In this document: positions 45,685-55,176 of the stretch, piece by piece
How positions within the stretch are numbered: position 1 is the stretch's first letter
Layout of the letters: the number at the start of each line of letters is the position of its first letter
Source: Mycobacterium sp. 236(2023)
GTDB lineage: Bacteria; Actinomycetota; Actinomycetes; Mycobacteriales; Mycobacteriaceae
Assembly: GCF_029623955.1 (NCBI RefSeq)
Contig: NZ_JARSBP010000002.1
Coordinates: forward strand, 1,674,001-1,738,000
Direction: 5' to 3'
DNA length: 64,000 bases
Notes under the pieces: model-generated
Told to the model about the DNA's origin: nothing
Databases searched by the model: none
Seen by the model: only the letters and a program-made list of their open reading frames with translations
Translations under genes and position numbers: made by a program

Positions 45685-45711
45685 AACGCGCTAGGCATGC
45701 AAAGAGTTCCC
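45685..45711 (-). promoter_or_regulatory. SigE/SigH-type promoter of sigB
   Basis: On the minus strand: GGGAACTC, 15 bases, CGTT. This fits GGGAACYA-N15/16-CGTT closely and is the arrangement known for mycobacterial sigB, which SigE and SigH turn on under stress. Confidence 0.75.
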
Positions 45712-45794
45712 ACCTTCTCGGTGACTCACACGTTCTGATCTGCGGTTATTGGACGATGACCTGAGAATGTGCTGAGAAACGCTGCAGTTCGCGC

Positions 45795-46238
45795 TCAGCC
45801 AGGAACATCGCCGCGCTGATCTCCGGCGCCATGTTGCGGCGCGCCCCGGTGCGGCTGCTCGATAGCCGGCCGCTCAGCGGTGGGGAACAGCGGGATCCGC
45901 CGCGGCATCGCGTATCGGCGGGGTTCCTCGGCGGTGCGCGGTGGCCGGTCGTTGGCGATCAGGACGGCCATCCACGGCAGCGGGATCGAGACCACGACGA
46001 TCGCCAGAGAGATCAAACCGTTCTCCCAGATGCTGTAGGCCACAGCGGCCAGGATCAGCGCGGGGATCCGGAAGGACATCAACGTGAGGTACTTGCGAAC
46101 CCGCTGGCGGTGCTGTTCCTCGTAGGCGGGTGCGGCCCGGGTGATCAGTACCGGACGGCCTTCGTCGTCGAAACTCAGTTCGGAGTCACGCACGGGATCA
46201 CTGAGGCTGAACCGGCGAACATGTCTCCACTGTTCCAC
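45795..46238 (-). CDS. DUF3099 family membrane protein (Rv2709)
   Basis: 147 residues. A soluble N-terminal part (LSFDDEGRPVLITRAAPAYEEQ), two membrane helices (about 52-68 and 72-93) and a Pro/Arg-rich tail. Function unknown, kept next to sigB in mycobacteria. GTG start at 46238 with no clear ribosome site. Divergent from the DUF3039 gene. Confidence 0.8.
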   Translation of the reverse strand: MEQWRHVRRFSLSDPVRDSELSFDDEGRPVLITRAAPAYEEQHRQRVRKYLTLMSFRIPALILAAVAYSIWENGLISLAIVVVSIPLPWMAVLIANDRPPRTAEEPRRYAMPRRIPLFPTAERPAIEQPHRGAPQHGAGDQRGDVPG

Positions 46239-46291
46239 ATCCGGGCTCAGGTGCGCCCATCACGTTTCTTACCGATCTATGGCCAGGCACA

Positions 46292-46537
46292 ATGGTCGCC
46301 ATGGACACCCAGACGATCGAGCGCACCGACACCGACGAACGCGTCGACGACGGGACTGACAACGACACTCCCAAGTACTTCCACTACGTCAAGAAGGACA
46401 AGATCGCCGAGAGCGCGGTGATGGGGACCCACGTCGTCGCGTTGTGCGGCGAGGTTTTCCCGGTGACGAAGTCGGCCAAGCCCGGCTCGCCCGTCTGCCC
46501 CGATTGCAAGCGCGTCTACGAGCAGCTCAAGAAGTAG
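46292..46537 (+). CDS. DUF3039 small zinc-ribbon protein (Rv2708c family)
   Basis: 81 residues. KYFHYVKKDKIAESAVMGTHVVALCGEVF with PVCPDCKRVYEQL gives a Cys plus CxxC, with a preceding His as likely fourth zinc ligand. Conserved in actinobacteria, function unknown. ATG at 46292 follows CCAGG; an ATG at 46301 is also possible. The last 11 bases overlap the YihY gene on the other strand. Confidence 0.85.
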   Translation: MVAMDTQTIERTDTDERVDDGTDNDTPKYFHYVKKDKIAESAVMGTHVVALCGEVFPVTKSAKPGSPVCPDCKRVYEQLKK

Positions 46538-47558
46538 CGGCGTCTCCGGTGGTCGTGGCCGGACCGTCGGGCGTCGGTGCGGGCGCCACCGTCGGGACGC
46601 CGGTGCCGCCGTTGAGCGTCTCGGCTTTGGCCTCCAGCCACCAGCGCAGACGTTTGGCATGGGTGTCGGGCGCGGGGAACTCTTCTTCGATCGCCGCGTT
46701 CAATTCCGCGCCGATCATGATCGCGAATCCGAGGAAGAACGCGAACAGCAGGAACGCGATCGGAGTGGCCAGCGCGCCGTAGGTGTAGCCCGTGCTGGTG
46801 ATCCACGTCAGATAAACGCGCAGTCCCCATGTCGCGATCAGGAACACGACGGTCGCCAGCACCGACCCCAGCAGCAGCCGGTGCGAGGGCAAGGGTTTCG
46901 GCAGTGACACCCGGTAGAGCACGTTGACGGCCACAACGAAGGCCACGAACAGGACCGGGTAGTAGCCGTACTGCAGGACGTGATCCCAGCTGTCCGGGAT
47001 GAACTCGGCGACCTTGCGTGGGCCGAGCGCCAGGAACGGCGCCGTGATGATCGCGCCGACGAGCATCACGACGTACAGACCCAATGCGTAAAACCGCTGC
47101 CGGACCGGGTGACGCAACGGCGTCTGATCGTGCGCCTCGGTGATCGAGTCGACGAAGGCCGAGATGGCCGACGACCCGGCCCACAGGGAGATCACGAAGC
47201 CCACCGAGACGACTTCACCGCGTGCACCGCGCACGATGTCGCGAATCGTCGGTTCGATGATCTCGCCAACGACGTTGGGGGAGAAGAACCTTCCCGCGAA
47301 GCTGATCAGCTGGCTTTCGATGGTCGGCAACGTTTCCGGGCCGAACAGCGGCGCGATGAAGGCGAGGCTGCCGAGCATGCCCAGCAACAGCGGCGGTAGG
47401 GAGAGCGCACACCAGAACGCGGCTTGCGCGGACTCCGAGAAGATCGAGTCGTCCCAGCTCTTACCCAGCGTCCGGACGGCGATGTGCCGAATGTGGTGGC
47501 GCGACGGCTTGGCTTTCACGGAAGGCCGCGCGGACGGCCGCTCTGACTGGTCGCTCAT
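46527..47558 (-). CDS. YihY/BrkB family membrane protein (Rv2707)
   Basis: 343 residues with six membrane helices between about 40 and 300 (ESAQAAFWCALSLPPLLLGMLGSLAF, FVISLWAGSSAISAFVDSI, FYALGLYVVMLVGAIITAPFLAL and others). GALATPIAFLLFAFFLGFAIMIGAELNAAIE is the family C-terminal signature. Once called ribonuclease BN in error; transport role unsettled. The C-terminus is a Pro/Ala/Thr tail. ATG at 47558. Confidence 0.88.
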   Translation of the reverse strand: MSDQSERPSARPSVKAKPSRHHIRHIAVRTLGKSWDDSIFSESAQAAFWCALSLPPLLLGMLGSLAFIAPLFGPETLPTIESQLISFAGRFFSPNVVGEIIEPTIRDIVRGARGEVVSVGFVISLWAGSSAISAFVDSITEAHDQTPLRHPVRQRFYALGLYVVMLVGAIITAPFLALGPRKVAEFIPDSWDHVLQYGYYPVLFVAFVVAVNVLYRVSLPKPLPSHRLLLGSVLATVVFLIATWGLRVYLTWITSTGYTYGALATPIAFLLFAFFLGFAIMIGAELNAAIEEEFPAPDTHAKRLRWWLEAKAETLNGGTGVPTVAPAPTPDGPATTTGDAATS

Positions 47559-47587
47559 GACCAGTCCAGCATTGCCGATTCGCCACG

Positions 47588-47779
47588 TTAAGGCTCCAGC
47601 GGGCTCACTTGGATGACCGCGGCCAGTTCGACCAGCTTCGCCTCGTGCTCGTTGGCGTGGTGTTGGCAGAACAGCAGCTCGGCGCCCGACGGAAGTGTGG
47701 CCCGCACGCGAGCTGCGGCCCCACAACGGTCGCAGCGGTCAGCCTTGGTCAATTCAGGACTGGTAAGCGTTGCGGTCAT
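47588..47779 (-). CDS. DUF7455-type small zinc-binding protein
   Basis: 63 residues. CDRCGAAARVRA with FCQHHANEHEAKL gives a CxxC plus C-x-H-H set for zinc. Widespread near sigA in actinobacteria, function unknown. GGAGGTGCC just before the ATG is an excellent ribosome site. It lies 29 bases upstream of the YihY gene and may share its message. Confidence 0.8.
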   Translation of the reverse strand: MTATLTSPELTKADRCDRCGAAARVRATLPSGAELLFCQHHANEHEAKLVELAAVIQVSPLEP

Positions 47780-47912
47780 GGCACCTCCATAGGGTGGTTG
47801 CGACGTACATCTACTGTGTCAGACGCTTGGGGTTCCGGCCTTGTTCCCCGGGGGTTTACGGGTGTGTCGTGTCTCACGGACGCGCGTGTTGCGGCGGTAG
47901 GAGGGTGGCGGT

Positions 47913-48278
47913 ATGTCTCACACGCCTCACGAGGGCGTCCTGGTGCACTTGTGCAGCGCCGATGAGTGGGAGCGGGCGCGCCGGGCGGGCAGGCATGCGC
48001 CCGAGTCTCTGGACGACGTCGGATTCGTGCACCTGTCGAGCCCGCAGCAGGTTCACCTGCCGGCCAACCGGCTCTACGCCGGCCGGTCAGACATGATGCT
48101 GCTCCGCATCGACGCCGCACGGCTTACCTCTCCCGTTCGCTGGGAACCTGGGGTTCCGACCGATCCCGATGGCATGGTGTTCCCACATTTGTACGGTCCG
48201 TTGCCTGTTGAGGCTGTGATTAGCGTCACTGACTATCTGCCGGGGCCTGACGGCCGGTACGCACCGCTGGACGCGTAG
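47913..48278 (+). CDS. DUF952 family protein
   Basis: 121 residues. VLVHLCSADEWERARRAG, GFVHLSSPQQVHLPANRLYAG and FPHLYGPLPVEAV are the DUF952 motifs, a small ADP-ribosyltransferase-like fold. No enzyme activity is established. GGAGGG lies about 7 bases before the ATG. Confidence 0.83.
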   Translation: MSHTPHEGVLVHLCSADEWERARRAGRHAPESLDDVGFVHLSSPQQVHLPANRLYAGRSDMMLLRIDAARLTSPVRWEPGVPTDPDGMVFPHLYGPLPVEAVISVTDYLPGPDGRYAPLDA

Positions 48279-48339
48279 CCCGCAAGAGCGTCGTTCTCAC
48301 AATCGACATAGGCCGCTGCCGCCGCGGAGCGTGACTCAA

Positions 48340-48345
48340 TACACT
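48340..48345 (+). promoter_or_regulatory. -10 hexamer of a leaderless promoter for the next membrane gene
   Basis: TACACT ends 7 bases before the GTG at 48353. Confidence 0.45.
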
Positions 48346-48352
48346 GCCTGCC

Positions 48353-49135
48353 GTGGGCATCATCTTTGGCTTCGCTCCGTGGATCGTCTATTGGGTTCTG
48401 GTCGGCAACGTCCCGTTCCACACGGCCGTGCTGATCGCACTGGCCGTGTCCGTCGCCGCGCTCGTCGTTGCTCGCGCGGTCGGCTCGCCGGGTCGGACTC
48501 TGGAGATCGGCGCCGTTGCGACATTTCTCATCCTCACCGCGCTGACGTTCACCGTCAGCCAAACGTTCATGGAGCAGTGGCTGCAGCCGCTGAGCAATGC
48601 AGGCGTCTTCCTCGTCGCGCTGGTGAGTGCTCTGATCGGCCGGCCGTTCGTGCGGGAGTTCGCGGTCGTCGGCCAGCCCAAGGAGGTGATCGAGAGCGAG
48701 CCCTTCGCGCGGATCACGTCGACGCTGACGTGGATCTGGATCGCCGCGTTCGGCGGCATGACGGTGTCCTCGGCCATCCCGCCTCTCGTGCAGGGTGACG
48801 CCACGATCCTCGATACGGAGTCGCCGCTGTCGTTCGTCTGTTACTGGGTGCTGCCGTTCACGCTGCTGGGTGTCGCTGCGCTGTTGACGCGGATCCTGCC
48901 CGACCGCATGGTGCCGCCCGCCGAGGAGATCGTCCGCAAGACGACGTTCGTCGCCTTCGCCGAGGCCGAGATCGACCAGTTGATCTATCTGGCCACCGAG
49001 CATGCCAACCGTGAGGTCGGTGCCGGCAAGGAGGCCTTCGACATCCGGATCGGCTCCAAGGGCGTCCCCCTGGTTGGCGACGACACCCGCGAATCGTGGC
49101 CGTCGACGTACAAAGTCCGCGAGCGCAAGCGCTGA
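48353..49135 (+). CDS. Conserved multi-span membrane protein, function unknown
   Basis: 260 residues. About six helices in the first 185 residues (IIFGFAPWIVYWVLVG, TAVLIALAVSVAALVVARAV, EIGAVATFLILTALTFTV and others), then a cytoplasmic C-terminal domain (VAFAEAEIDQLIYLATEHANREVGAGKEAFDI). No family recognised. GTG start from leaderless spacing. It opens a stretch of accessory genes up to sigA. Confidence 0.72.
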   Translation: MGIIFGFAPWIVYWVLVGNVPFHTAVLIALAVSVAALVVARAVGSPGRTLEIGAVATFLILTALTFTVSQTFMEQWLQPLSNAGVFLVALVSALIGRPFVREFAVVGQPKEVIESEPFARITSTLTWIWIAAFGGMTVSSAIPPLVQGDATILDTESPLSFVCYWVLPFTLLGVAALLTRILPDRMVPPAEEIVRKTTFVAFAEAEIDQLIYLATEHANREVGAGKEAFDIRIGSKGVPLVGDDTRESWPSTYKVRERKR

Positions 49136-49241
49136 TCTGGCGACCGCCACTCGTCTCTGCCATGTAGGTCCTGATCTCGCTGTTTGTTTGCCATGTTAGA
49201 TTTCAGCTAATAACACAGGCATTCAGACGGGGGTTGAAAGC

Positions 49242-50924
49242 GTGGCGCAGCGCAGCGGCAAACATCGGGCACCGACCACCTCGACGGTCTTCGGCGGTGG
49301 TGTCGCTCCTGCGCGGCAATTGCTCACCGCGGGGACCGGCGGAGCGGCGATGATCGGCGTCGGGTTGTTGCTCAGCCCGCATTCCGGTCAGCCGGCTACC
49401 GCCGAGCATGCCGTGGAACTCGCCTCATTCGACAGTGTGATCGTCCCGACTTCGCCTGTGCCAGAAGAGCTCCTGTGGTTCGGAACGCAGGGTTCGCGTA
49501 AGCACGACCGTGCGGCGTCGGCAACTGCTGCCGCGCCGAGCCCGGTGACGCCGCGTCCGATGATCGGCCTGGGCGGCTGGCTAATAGGCGACGGCGTCGA
49601 CGCCGCCGACGACTGCGAAGGGTCGGCATGTAACGGCGCAAACGGCGGACTGCTGTGGGGCAACGGCGGAAACGGTGCGCGCGGAGGCAACGGTGGCAAC
49701 GCCGGCCTCTTTGGCGGAAACGGCGGAAACGGGGGCAACGGCTACCTGGCGGGGCAGAGCGGCGGCAACGGAGGCAACGCCGGGCTGCTCGCATCGACCG
49801 GCGACGGAGGAAACGGCGGCGATGGCGCTGACGGTGCTGCGGGCATCGCGGGCGGCAGCGGCGGTGCCGGCGGCAACGCGGGCCGACTGCACGGCAACGG
49901 CGGCGCGGGCGGAAACGGCGGCGCGGGCGGCTTCGGCGCCGACGGGAGCAATCCGGCCGCTGACGGCAGCGCGGCCGTCGGAACACCGGACTACTTCGGA
50001 AACTCCGGCCTGCCGCCGTCGACGAACGTGGTCGACGGTGCGCTGATCGGAACCATCGGCGGTCGCGGCTCCGACGGCGCCGCGGGAACGAACCAGTCCG
50101 GCGGCGAAGGCGGTCACGGTCAGGGCGTCACGCCGTTGTTCGCGCCTGCGCACAACTTCGCGATCGGCGGAGCAGGCGGAGACGGCGGCAACGGCGCAGG
50201 TGGCGGCGCCGGCGGCAACGGTGGAGATGCCGGCCTCGCGCAAGGAATCTCACCGACCGTCGCAGTTTTCGGCAACAACGGCGGCAACGGTGGCGCCGGT
50301 GGCGCAGCGGGCGGCAACGGTGGTGACGGCGGCGTCGGCGGCAACGTCAGGATCGGGCCGGGCGTCGGCTTCGCCGGGCCCGGCGGTGCGGGCGGCAACG
50401 GCGGAACCGGCGCGGCGGGCGCGACAGGCACCAGCGGTGGAGCCGGCGGAGCCGGTGGCCGCAGTGGTTCGCAGACCGGTGACGGCGGCGCTGGAGGCGC
50501 AGGTGGGTCCGGCGGTCGAGGCGGCAACGGCGCCGTGGGTGGCAACGGCGGCAACGGTGGTACCGGTGGCGCCGACGTGTCCGTCTCCGACGCGGGAGAC
50601 GTGAAGGCCGGTCAGGGCGGCTTCGGCGGCTTCGGCGGAACCGGCGGTAAGGGCGGCGACGGAGGCAGCGGCGGCGAAGGCGGCAAGGGCGGTGCGGGTA
50701 GCGCCGAAGGCTCCGCAGGTGACGACGGCTCGCGCGGCGCGACCGGTGCCGGAGGTTCGGGCGGCAAGGGCGGCAAGGGCGGCAACGGCGGTGCGGCGGG
50801 CGACGGTACCGCGGGCGAGTCGGGCGGCGCCGGCTCCGGCGGCAGCGCGGCGAGCGGAAGCAGCGGTGGCGCCGGCGGCAAGGGCGGGGACGCCGGCAAC
50901 GGCAGCCGCGCAGCCGACGACTGA
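49242..50924 (+). CDS. PGRS-type glycine-rich protein without a PE domain
   Basis: 560 residues. A basic N-terminus is followed by one hydrophobic helix (about 27-46, LLTAGTGGAAMIGVGLLLS), which may be a signal or anchor, then a linker. From about residue 131 come some 420 residues of GGxGG and GGNGG repeats, broken by a non-repeat insert near 235-300. The lead-in RPMIGLGGWLIGDG..NGANGGLLWGNGGNG is close to the GRPLIGNGANG..GGLLYGNGGNG junction of PE_PGRS proteins. Residues C125 and C130 precede it. No PE domain (no Pro-Glu helix pair). Function unknown; likely surface or envelope. GTG start after GGGGG. Confidence 0.82.
   Translation: MAQRSGKHRAPTTSTVFGGGVAPARQLLTAGTGGAAMIGVGLLLSPHSGQPATAEHAVELASFDSVIVPTSPVPEELLWFGTQGSRKHDRAASATAAAPSPVTPRPMIGLGGWLIGDGVDAADDCEGSACNGANGGLLWGNGGNGARGGNGGNAGLFGGNGGNGGNGYLAGQSGGNGGNAGLLASTGDGGNGGDGADGAAGIAGGSGGAGGNAGRLHGNGGAGGNGGAGGFGADGSNPAADGSAAVGTPDYFGNSGLPPSTNVVDGALIGTIGGRGSDGAAGTNQSGGEGGHGQGVTPLFAPAHNFAIGGAGGDGGNGAGGGAGGNGGDAGLAQGISPTVAVFGNNGGNGGAGGAAGGNGGDGGVGGNVRIGPGVGFAGPGGAGGNGGTGAAGATGTSGGAGGAGGRSGSQTGDGGAGGAGGSGGRGGNGAVGGNGGNGGTGGADVSVSDAGDVKAGQGGFGGFGGTGGKGGDGGSGGEGGKGGAGSAEGSAGDDGSRGATGAGGSGGKGGKGGNGGAAGDGTAGESGGAGSGGSAASGSSGGAGGKGGDAGNGSRAADD
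49650..50915 (+). repeat. GGC-GGC-AAC/GGN-type PGRS repeat array
   Basis: DNA dominated by GGCGGCAACGG, GGCGGAAACGG and GGCAAGGGCGG units coding Gly-Gly-X, interrupted around 49945-50150. Prone to slippage and assembly errors. Confidence 0.8.
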
Positions 50925-50925
50925 G

Positions 50926-52020
50926 CTATACGGCGTGCGCCTCCATCACCGATATCGGGCTCACCGTCGGAATGACACGCGACAGCCGGAATCCGGCTGC
51001 GCCGAGTAGCTCCGCGTACTGCGACCGGGTGCGTTCCTTCCCGCTGACCATGAGCAGCATCTCCAGGTCGAGCATATGGCCGATGAAAGACGAAGCTCGT
51101 TCCGGCAGAACCATTTCCAGCAGAATCAGCCTGCCACCATCGGCGATCGCAGTGCGGATGCTGCGCAGGATCGTCGCGGCCTCGGCATCGCCCCAGTCAT
51201 GGATGATGTTCTTCATCACGTACACGTCGCCGCCCGCCGGTACCGACTCCAGAAACGAGCCACCCGAAACGGTGATCCGTTCGGAGAGACCGGTCTGGTC
51301 GAGAAGCGGCCCCGCGCCCGCGACGACCTTCGGCAGGTCGTAGAGGATTCCGTGGGCGGCGGGTGCCCCGCGCAGGATCGAGCACAGCACCGCGCCGTGG
51401 CCGCCGCCCACATCGACGACCAATCGCGCTGCGCTGAAGTCATACGCCTGCAGCGCAACCTCATTCGAGAGTCCGCTTGCCGCCGTCATCGCATTGTTGA
51501 ACACCTCCGCGAGCTCGGCGTCGGTATCCAGGTAATCGAAAAACGGCATTCCGTGGAGTTTTTCGGAGGCGGGTTGGCCCGTCTGCACCGAATGCAGCAG
51601 GCTGCCCCAGTCGGCCCATCGGGAGGGGTGGCCGATGAACAGCACCATGTCGCGCAGCGACCCTTCCGAGCCCGTCCGGAGCGCCTCGCCGACCGGGGTG
51701 AGCGTGAAGCGGCCGTCACGGCGTTCGCGCAGCACCCCGCGGCTGGTCATCGCACGCATGAGCCGGAGCACGGCACCGGGGTCGGCGCCCACCTGCACAG
51801 CGACTGTGGTGGCATCGGCAGGACCGTCGGCGAGCCGGTCGGCGATGCCGAGTTTGGCGGCGACATAGAGCACCTGCGTCGTCCACGCTCCCGTGGCGAG
51901 TTCGAGCAAGGCCACGTTGCCCGGCGCCGCGGATCGGTGCAGCCGGAGCAGGCCTGCGCGCAGGCGCTCGACCGCCTGGATCAGACGGACGGGCGGGACT
52001 CTTTTCTTGGTGATGGACAC
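50926..52020 (-). CDS. Acetylserotonin-type O-methyltransferase
   Basis: 364 residues. N-terminal winged-helix dimer domain (LELATGAWTTQVLYVAAKLGIADRL), then class I SAM fold with motif I VVDVGGGHG, and IIHDWGDAEAATIL with catalytic His, as in plant-like and polyketide O-methyltransferases. GTG start at 52020 is the best available without running into the next gene; ribosome site is weak. Substrate unknown. Tail to tail with the PGRS gene, 1 base apart. Confidence 0.83.
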   Translation of the reverse strand: MSITKKRVPPVRLIQAVERLRAGLLRLHRSAAPGNVALLELATGAWTTQVLYVAAKLGIADRLADGPADATTVAVQVGADPGAVLRLMRAMTSRGVLRERRDGRFTLTPVGEALRTGSEGSLRDMVLFIGHPSRWADWGSLLHSVQTGQPASEKLHGMPFFDYLDTDAELAEVFNNAMTAASGLSNEVALQAYDFSAARLVVDVGGGHGAVLCSILRGAPAAHGILYDLPKVVAGAGPLLDQTGLSERITVSGGSFLESVPAGGDVYVMKNIIHDWGDAEAATILRSIRTAIADGGRLILLEMVLPERASSFIGHMLDLEMLLMVSGKERTRSQYAELLGAAGFRLSRVIPTVSPISVMEAHAV

Positions 52021-52070
52021 CGGGGAAACGTAGGGGAGGTGTCTTAAATATTTCTTGGCTCGGTCGCGGA

Positions 52071-52568
52071 TCAGTCCAGGGCGAGCTCGACGATGACGAT
52101 CAGCCACCCCAGTGCGGCGTTCATGAGCGCGAACATCAGCGTGCCGCGCCACGACGACCCGCTGCGGTGCGCCGCCAGAATCCCGAAGATGAACAGCAAC
52201 AGGACATTTGCGTTGAGGATGACGGTTTCGTAGCCGGCCGTTCCACCGCCGCCGGGGTGATGCTCATCCTTGGGCCAACCGAACGTGCCGGCGATGACGA
52301 GCAGGACGACGGTCGGCAGCGCCCCCAGGGTTCGGGCCGCGTCGTTGAGCAGGCCGCGGTACAGGCTGCCGAAGTACGCGCCGAAGCCGTCGTCGTGAGG
52401 CGCCGACATGTGGGTGGCATAGGCGTCCACCACCGATGTCAGCACGGCGCCGACGAGGATCCAGGTTGCTTCGTGAAACGGCCTGCCGCCCTCCTGGGCG
52501 GCGAGCAGCAGCGTGGCAAGGAACGTTCCCTTGATCAGCTTCCTGAACGCGTTGTTGGAAACCTTCAC
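52071..52568 (-). CDS. Conserved four-helix membrane protein, function unknown
   Basis: 165 residues. About four membrane segments (FLATLLLAA, ATWILVGAVLTSVVDAYATH, LPTVVLLVIAGTF, ILNANVLLLFIFGILAA and LMFALMNAALGWLIVIVELAL). No recognised family. GTG at 52568 (VKVSNNAFRK) is 8 bases after a TAGTGT -10 box; a GTG at 52580 is inside that box and so unlikely. It lies between sigA and the methyltransferase on the same strand. Confidence 0.7.
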   Translation of the reverse strand: MKVSNNAFRKLIKGTFLATLLLAAQEGGRPFHEATWILVGAVLTSVVDAYATHMSAPHDDGFGAYFGSLYRGLLNDAARTLGALPTVVLLVIAGTFGWPKDEHHPGGGGTAGYETVILNANVLLLFIFGILAAHRSGSSWRGTLMFALMNAALGWLIVIVELALD

Positions 52569-52576
52569 GACGCGAA

Positions 52577-52582
52577 ACACTA
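52577..52582 (-). promoter_or_regulatory. -10 hexamer of a leaderless promoter for the four-helix membrane gene
   Basis: TAGTGT on the minus strand, 8 bases before the GTG at 52568. Confidence 0.45.
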
Positions 52583-52607
52583 GAGCCGCGCCGCCCGCGG
52601 CGGAGGG

Positions 52608-54041
<1,434 letters not shown>

Positions 54042-54269
54042 GTACACCCTTTCGGTCGTGCGGAATTCCGGGGCACACGTGCGCCACCGAAAGTGTCGGC
54101 TATGTCGAATGTCGGCGTCGATCTCAAAGCGTCATATCGGGGTGCTGTAGTTCCCGCCGCTGTCTGGTCTGTGGCCGCCGTCGTCCATTGTAACGACAGT
54201 GTGGGTTACCGCTGTGCGCAGCGGCAAATTTGACGCGCCCGCGCGCCGTCGCGGTGAGCGCCCGACCGG

Positions 54270-55055
54270 TTACCTGCCGGTTGCGGTGACGTCGACCTCG
54301 GATGCCATTGCGGCACCGACGATGCCCGCGGTGTTCTGCAGTTCCGCGGCGACGACGGGCACCCGGTTCTTGAGCATCGGAACCCACTTGTCAGCTTTGC
54401 GGCTGATCCCGCCGCCGGCGATGAACAGGTCCGGCCAGATGGCGTTTTCGATCGCCACCAGGACTTTCGTGACTTCTTGGGTCCAGCGCTCGTAGCTCCA
54501 TTCCTTGCGCTCCTTGACCGAGCTCGCCGCGCGGTGCTCGGCTTCCTTGCCGCCCACTTCGAGGTGGCCGAACTCGGTGTTGGGGAGCAGGACGCCGTTG
54601 TGGATCACGGCTGAACCGATGCCTGTGCCGAACGTCAGCAACACGATGACGCCGGTGTTGTCGCGGCCCGCACCGAACTTCTCCTCGGCCAGGCCCGCGG
54701 CATCGGCGTCGTTGAGCACCGTCACGGGCTGACCGTCCAGCGCGCCGCTGATGACCTCTTTGGCGTTGAGCCCGATCCACGCCTTGTCGACGTTGGCGGC
54801 GGTGCAGACGACCCCGTCGGCCACCACACCGGGGTAGGTGACGCCGAGCGGGCCGTCCCAGCCGAAGTGCGCGACGACGTCGGCGATGGTCTTGGCTACC
54901 GCGTCGGGGGTGGCCGGTTGTGGGGTCAGCAGCTTGAAGCGGTCGCCGATCAGCGCTCCGGTGTCGAGGTCGACGATGCCGCCCTTGACGCCGCTGCCGC
55001 CGACGTCGATGCCGAATCCGCGGCGTTGTTGGCCTGGCTCAGCTTCGGCGGTCAT
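54270..55055 (-). CDS. ppgK: Polyphosphate glucokinase
   Basis: 261 residues, ROK-type kinase. Phosphate-1 loop DVGGSGVKGG, catalytic Asp in LNDADAAGLAEE, phosphate-2 GTGIGSA, and the GGKEAEHRAAS segment typical of PPGK. It phosphorylates glucose with polyphosphate or ATP. AGGAG lies about 7 bases before the ATG at 55055. Divergent from suhB. Rv2702 orthologue. Confidence 0.94.
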   Translation of the reverse strand: MTAEAEPGQQRRGFGIDVGGSGVKGGIVDLDTGALIGDRFKLLTPQPATPDAVAKTIADVVAHFGWDGPLGVTYPGVVADGVVCTAANVDKAWIGLNAKEVISGALDGQPVTVLNDADAAGLAEEKFGAGRDNTGVIVLLTFGTGIGSAVIHNGVLLPNTEFGHLEVGGKEAEHRAASSVKERKEWSYERWTQEVTKVLVAIENAIWPDLFIAGGGISRKADKWVPMLKNRVPVVAAELQNTAGIVGAAMASEVDVTATGR

Positions 55056-55176
55056 ACGAGCTCCTCTGCGCAGGTGGGCGGGATGCGATGACACCCTATC
55101 GGCTCGCCAATTCCGATGTGGGGCAGTCCCGCATCCCATGCAGCCGGATCGCACGGGATGTGCTGCGATGGGACAT

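Noticed and set aside
49581..50899. Several open frames antisense to or out of frame with the PGRS repeats (Pro- or Ala-rich)
   Set aside because: GGC/GCC repeats leave all frames open. Only the sense frame gives a signal-like helix and PGRS junction.
49650..50915. Repeat array as a CRISPR or a minisatellite element
   Set aside because: Units are short, irregular and in codon register with no unique spacers; they encode Gly-Gly-X.
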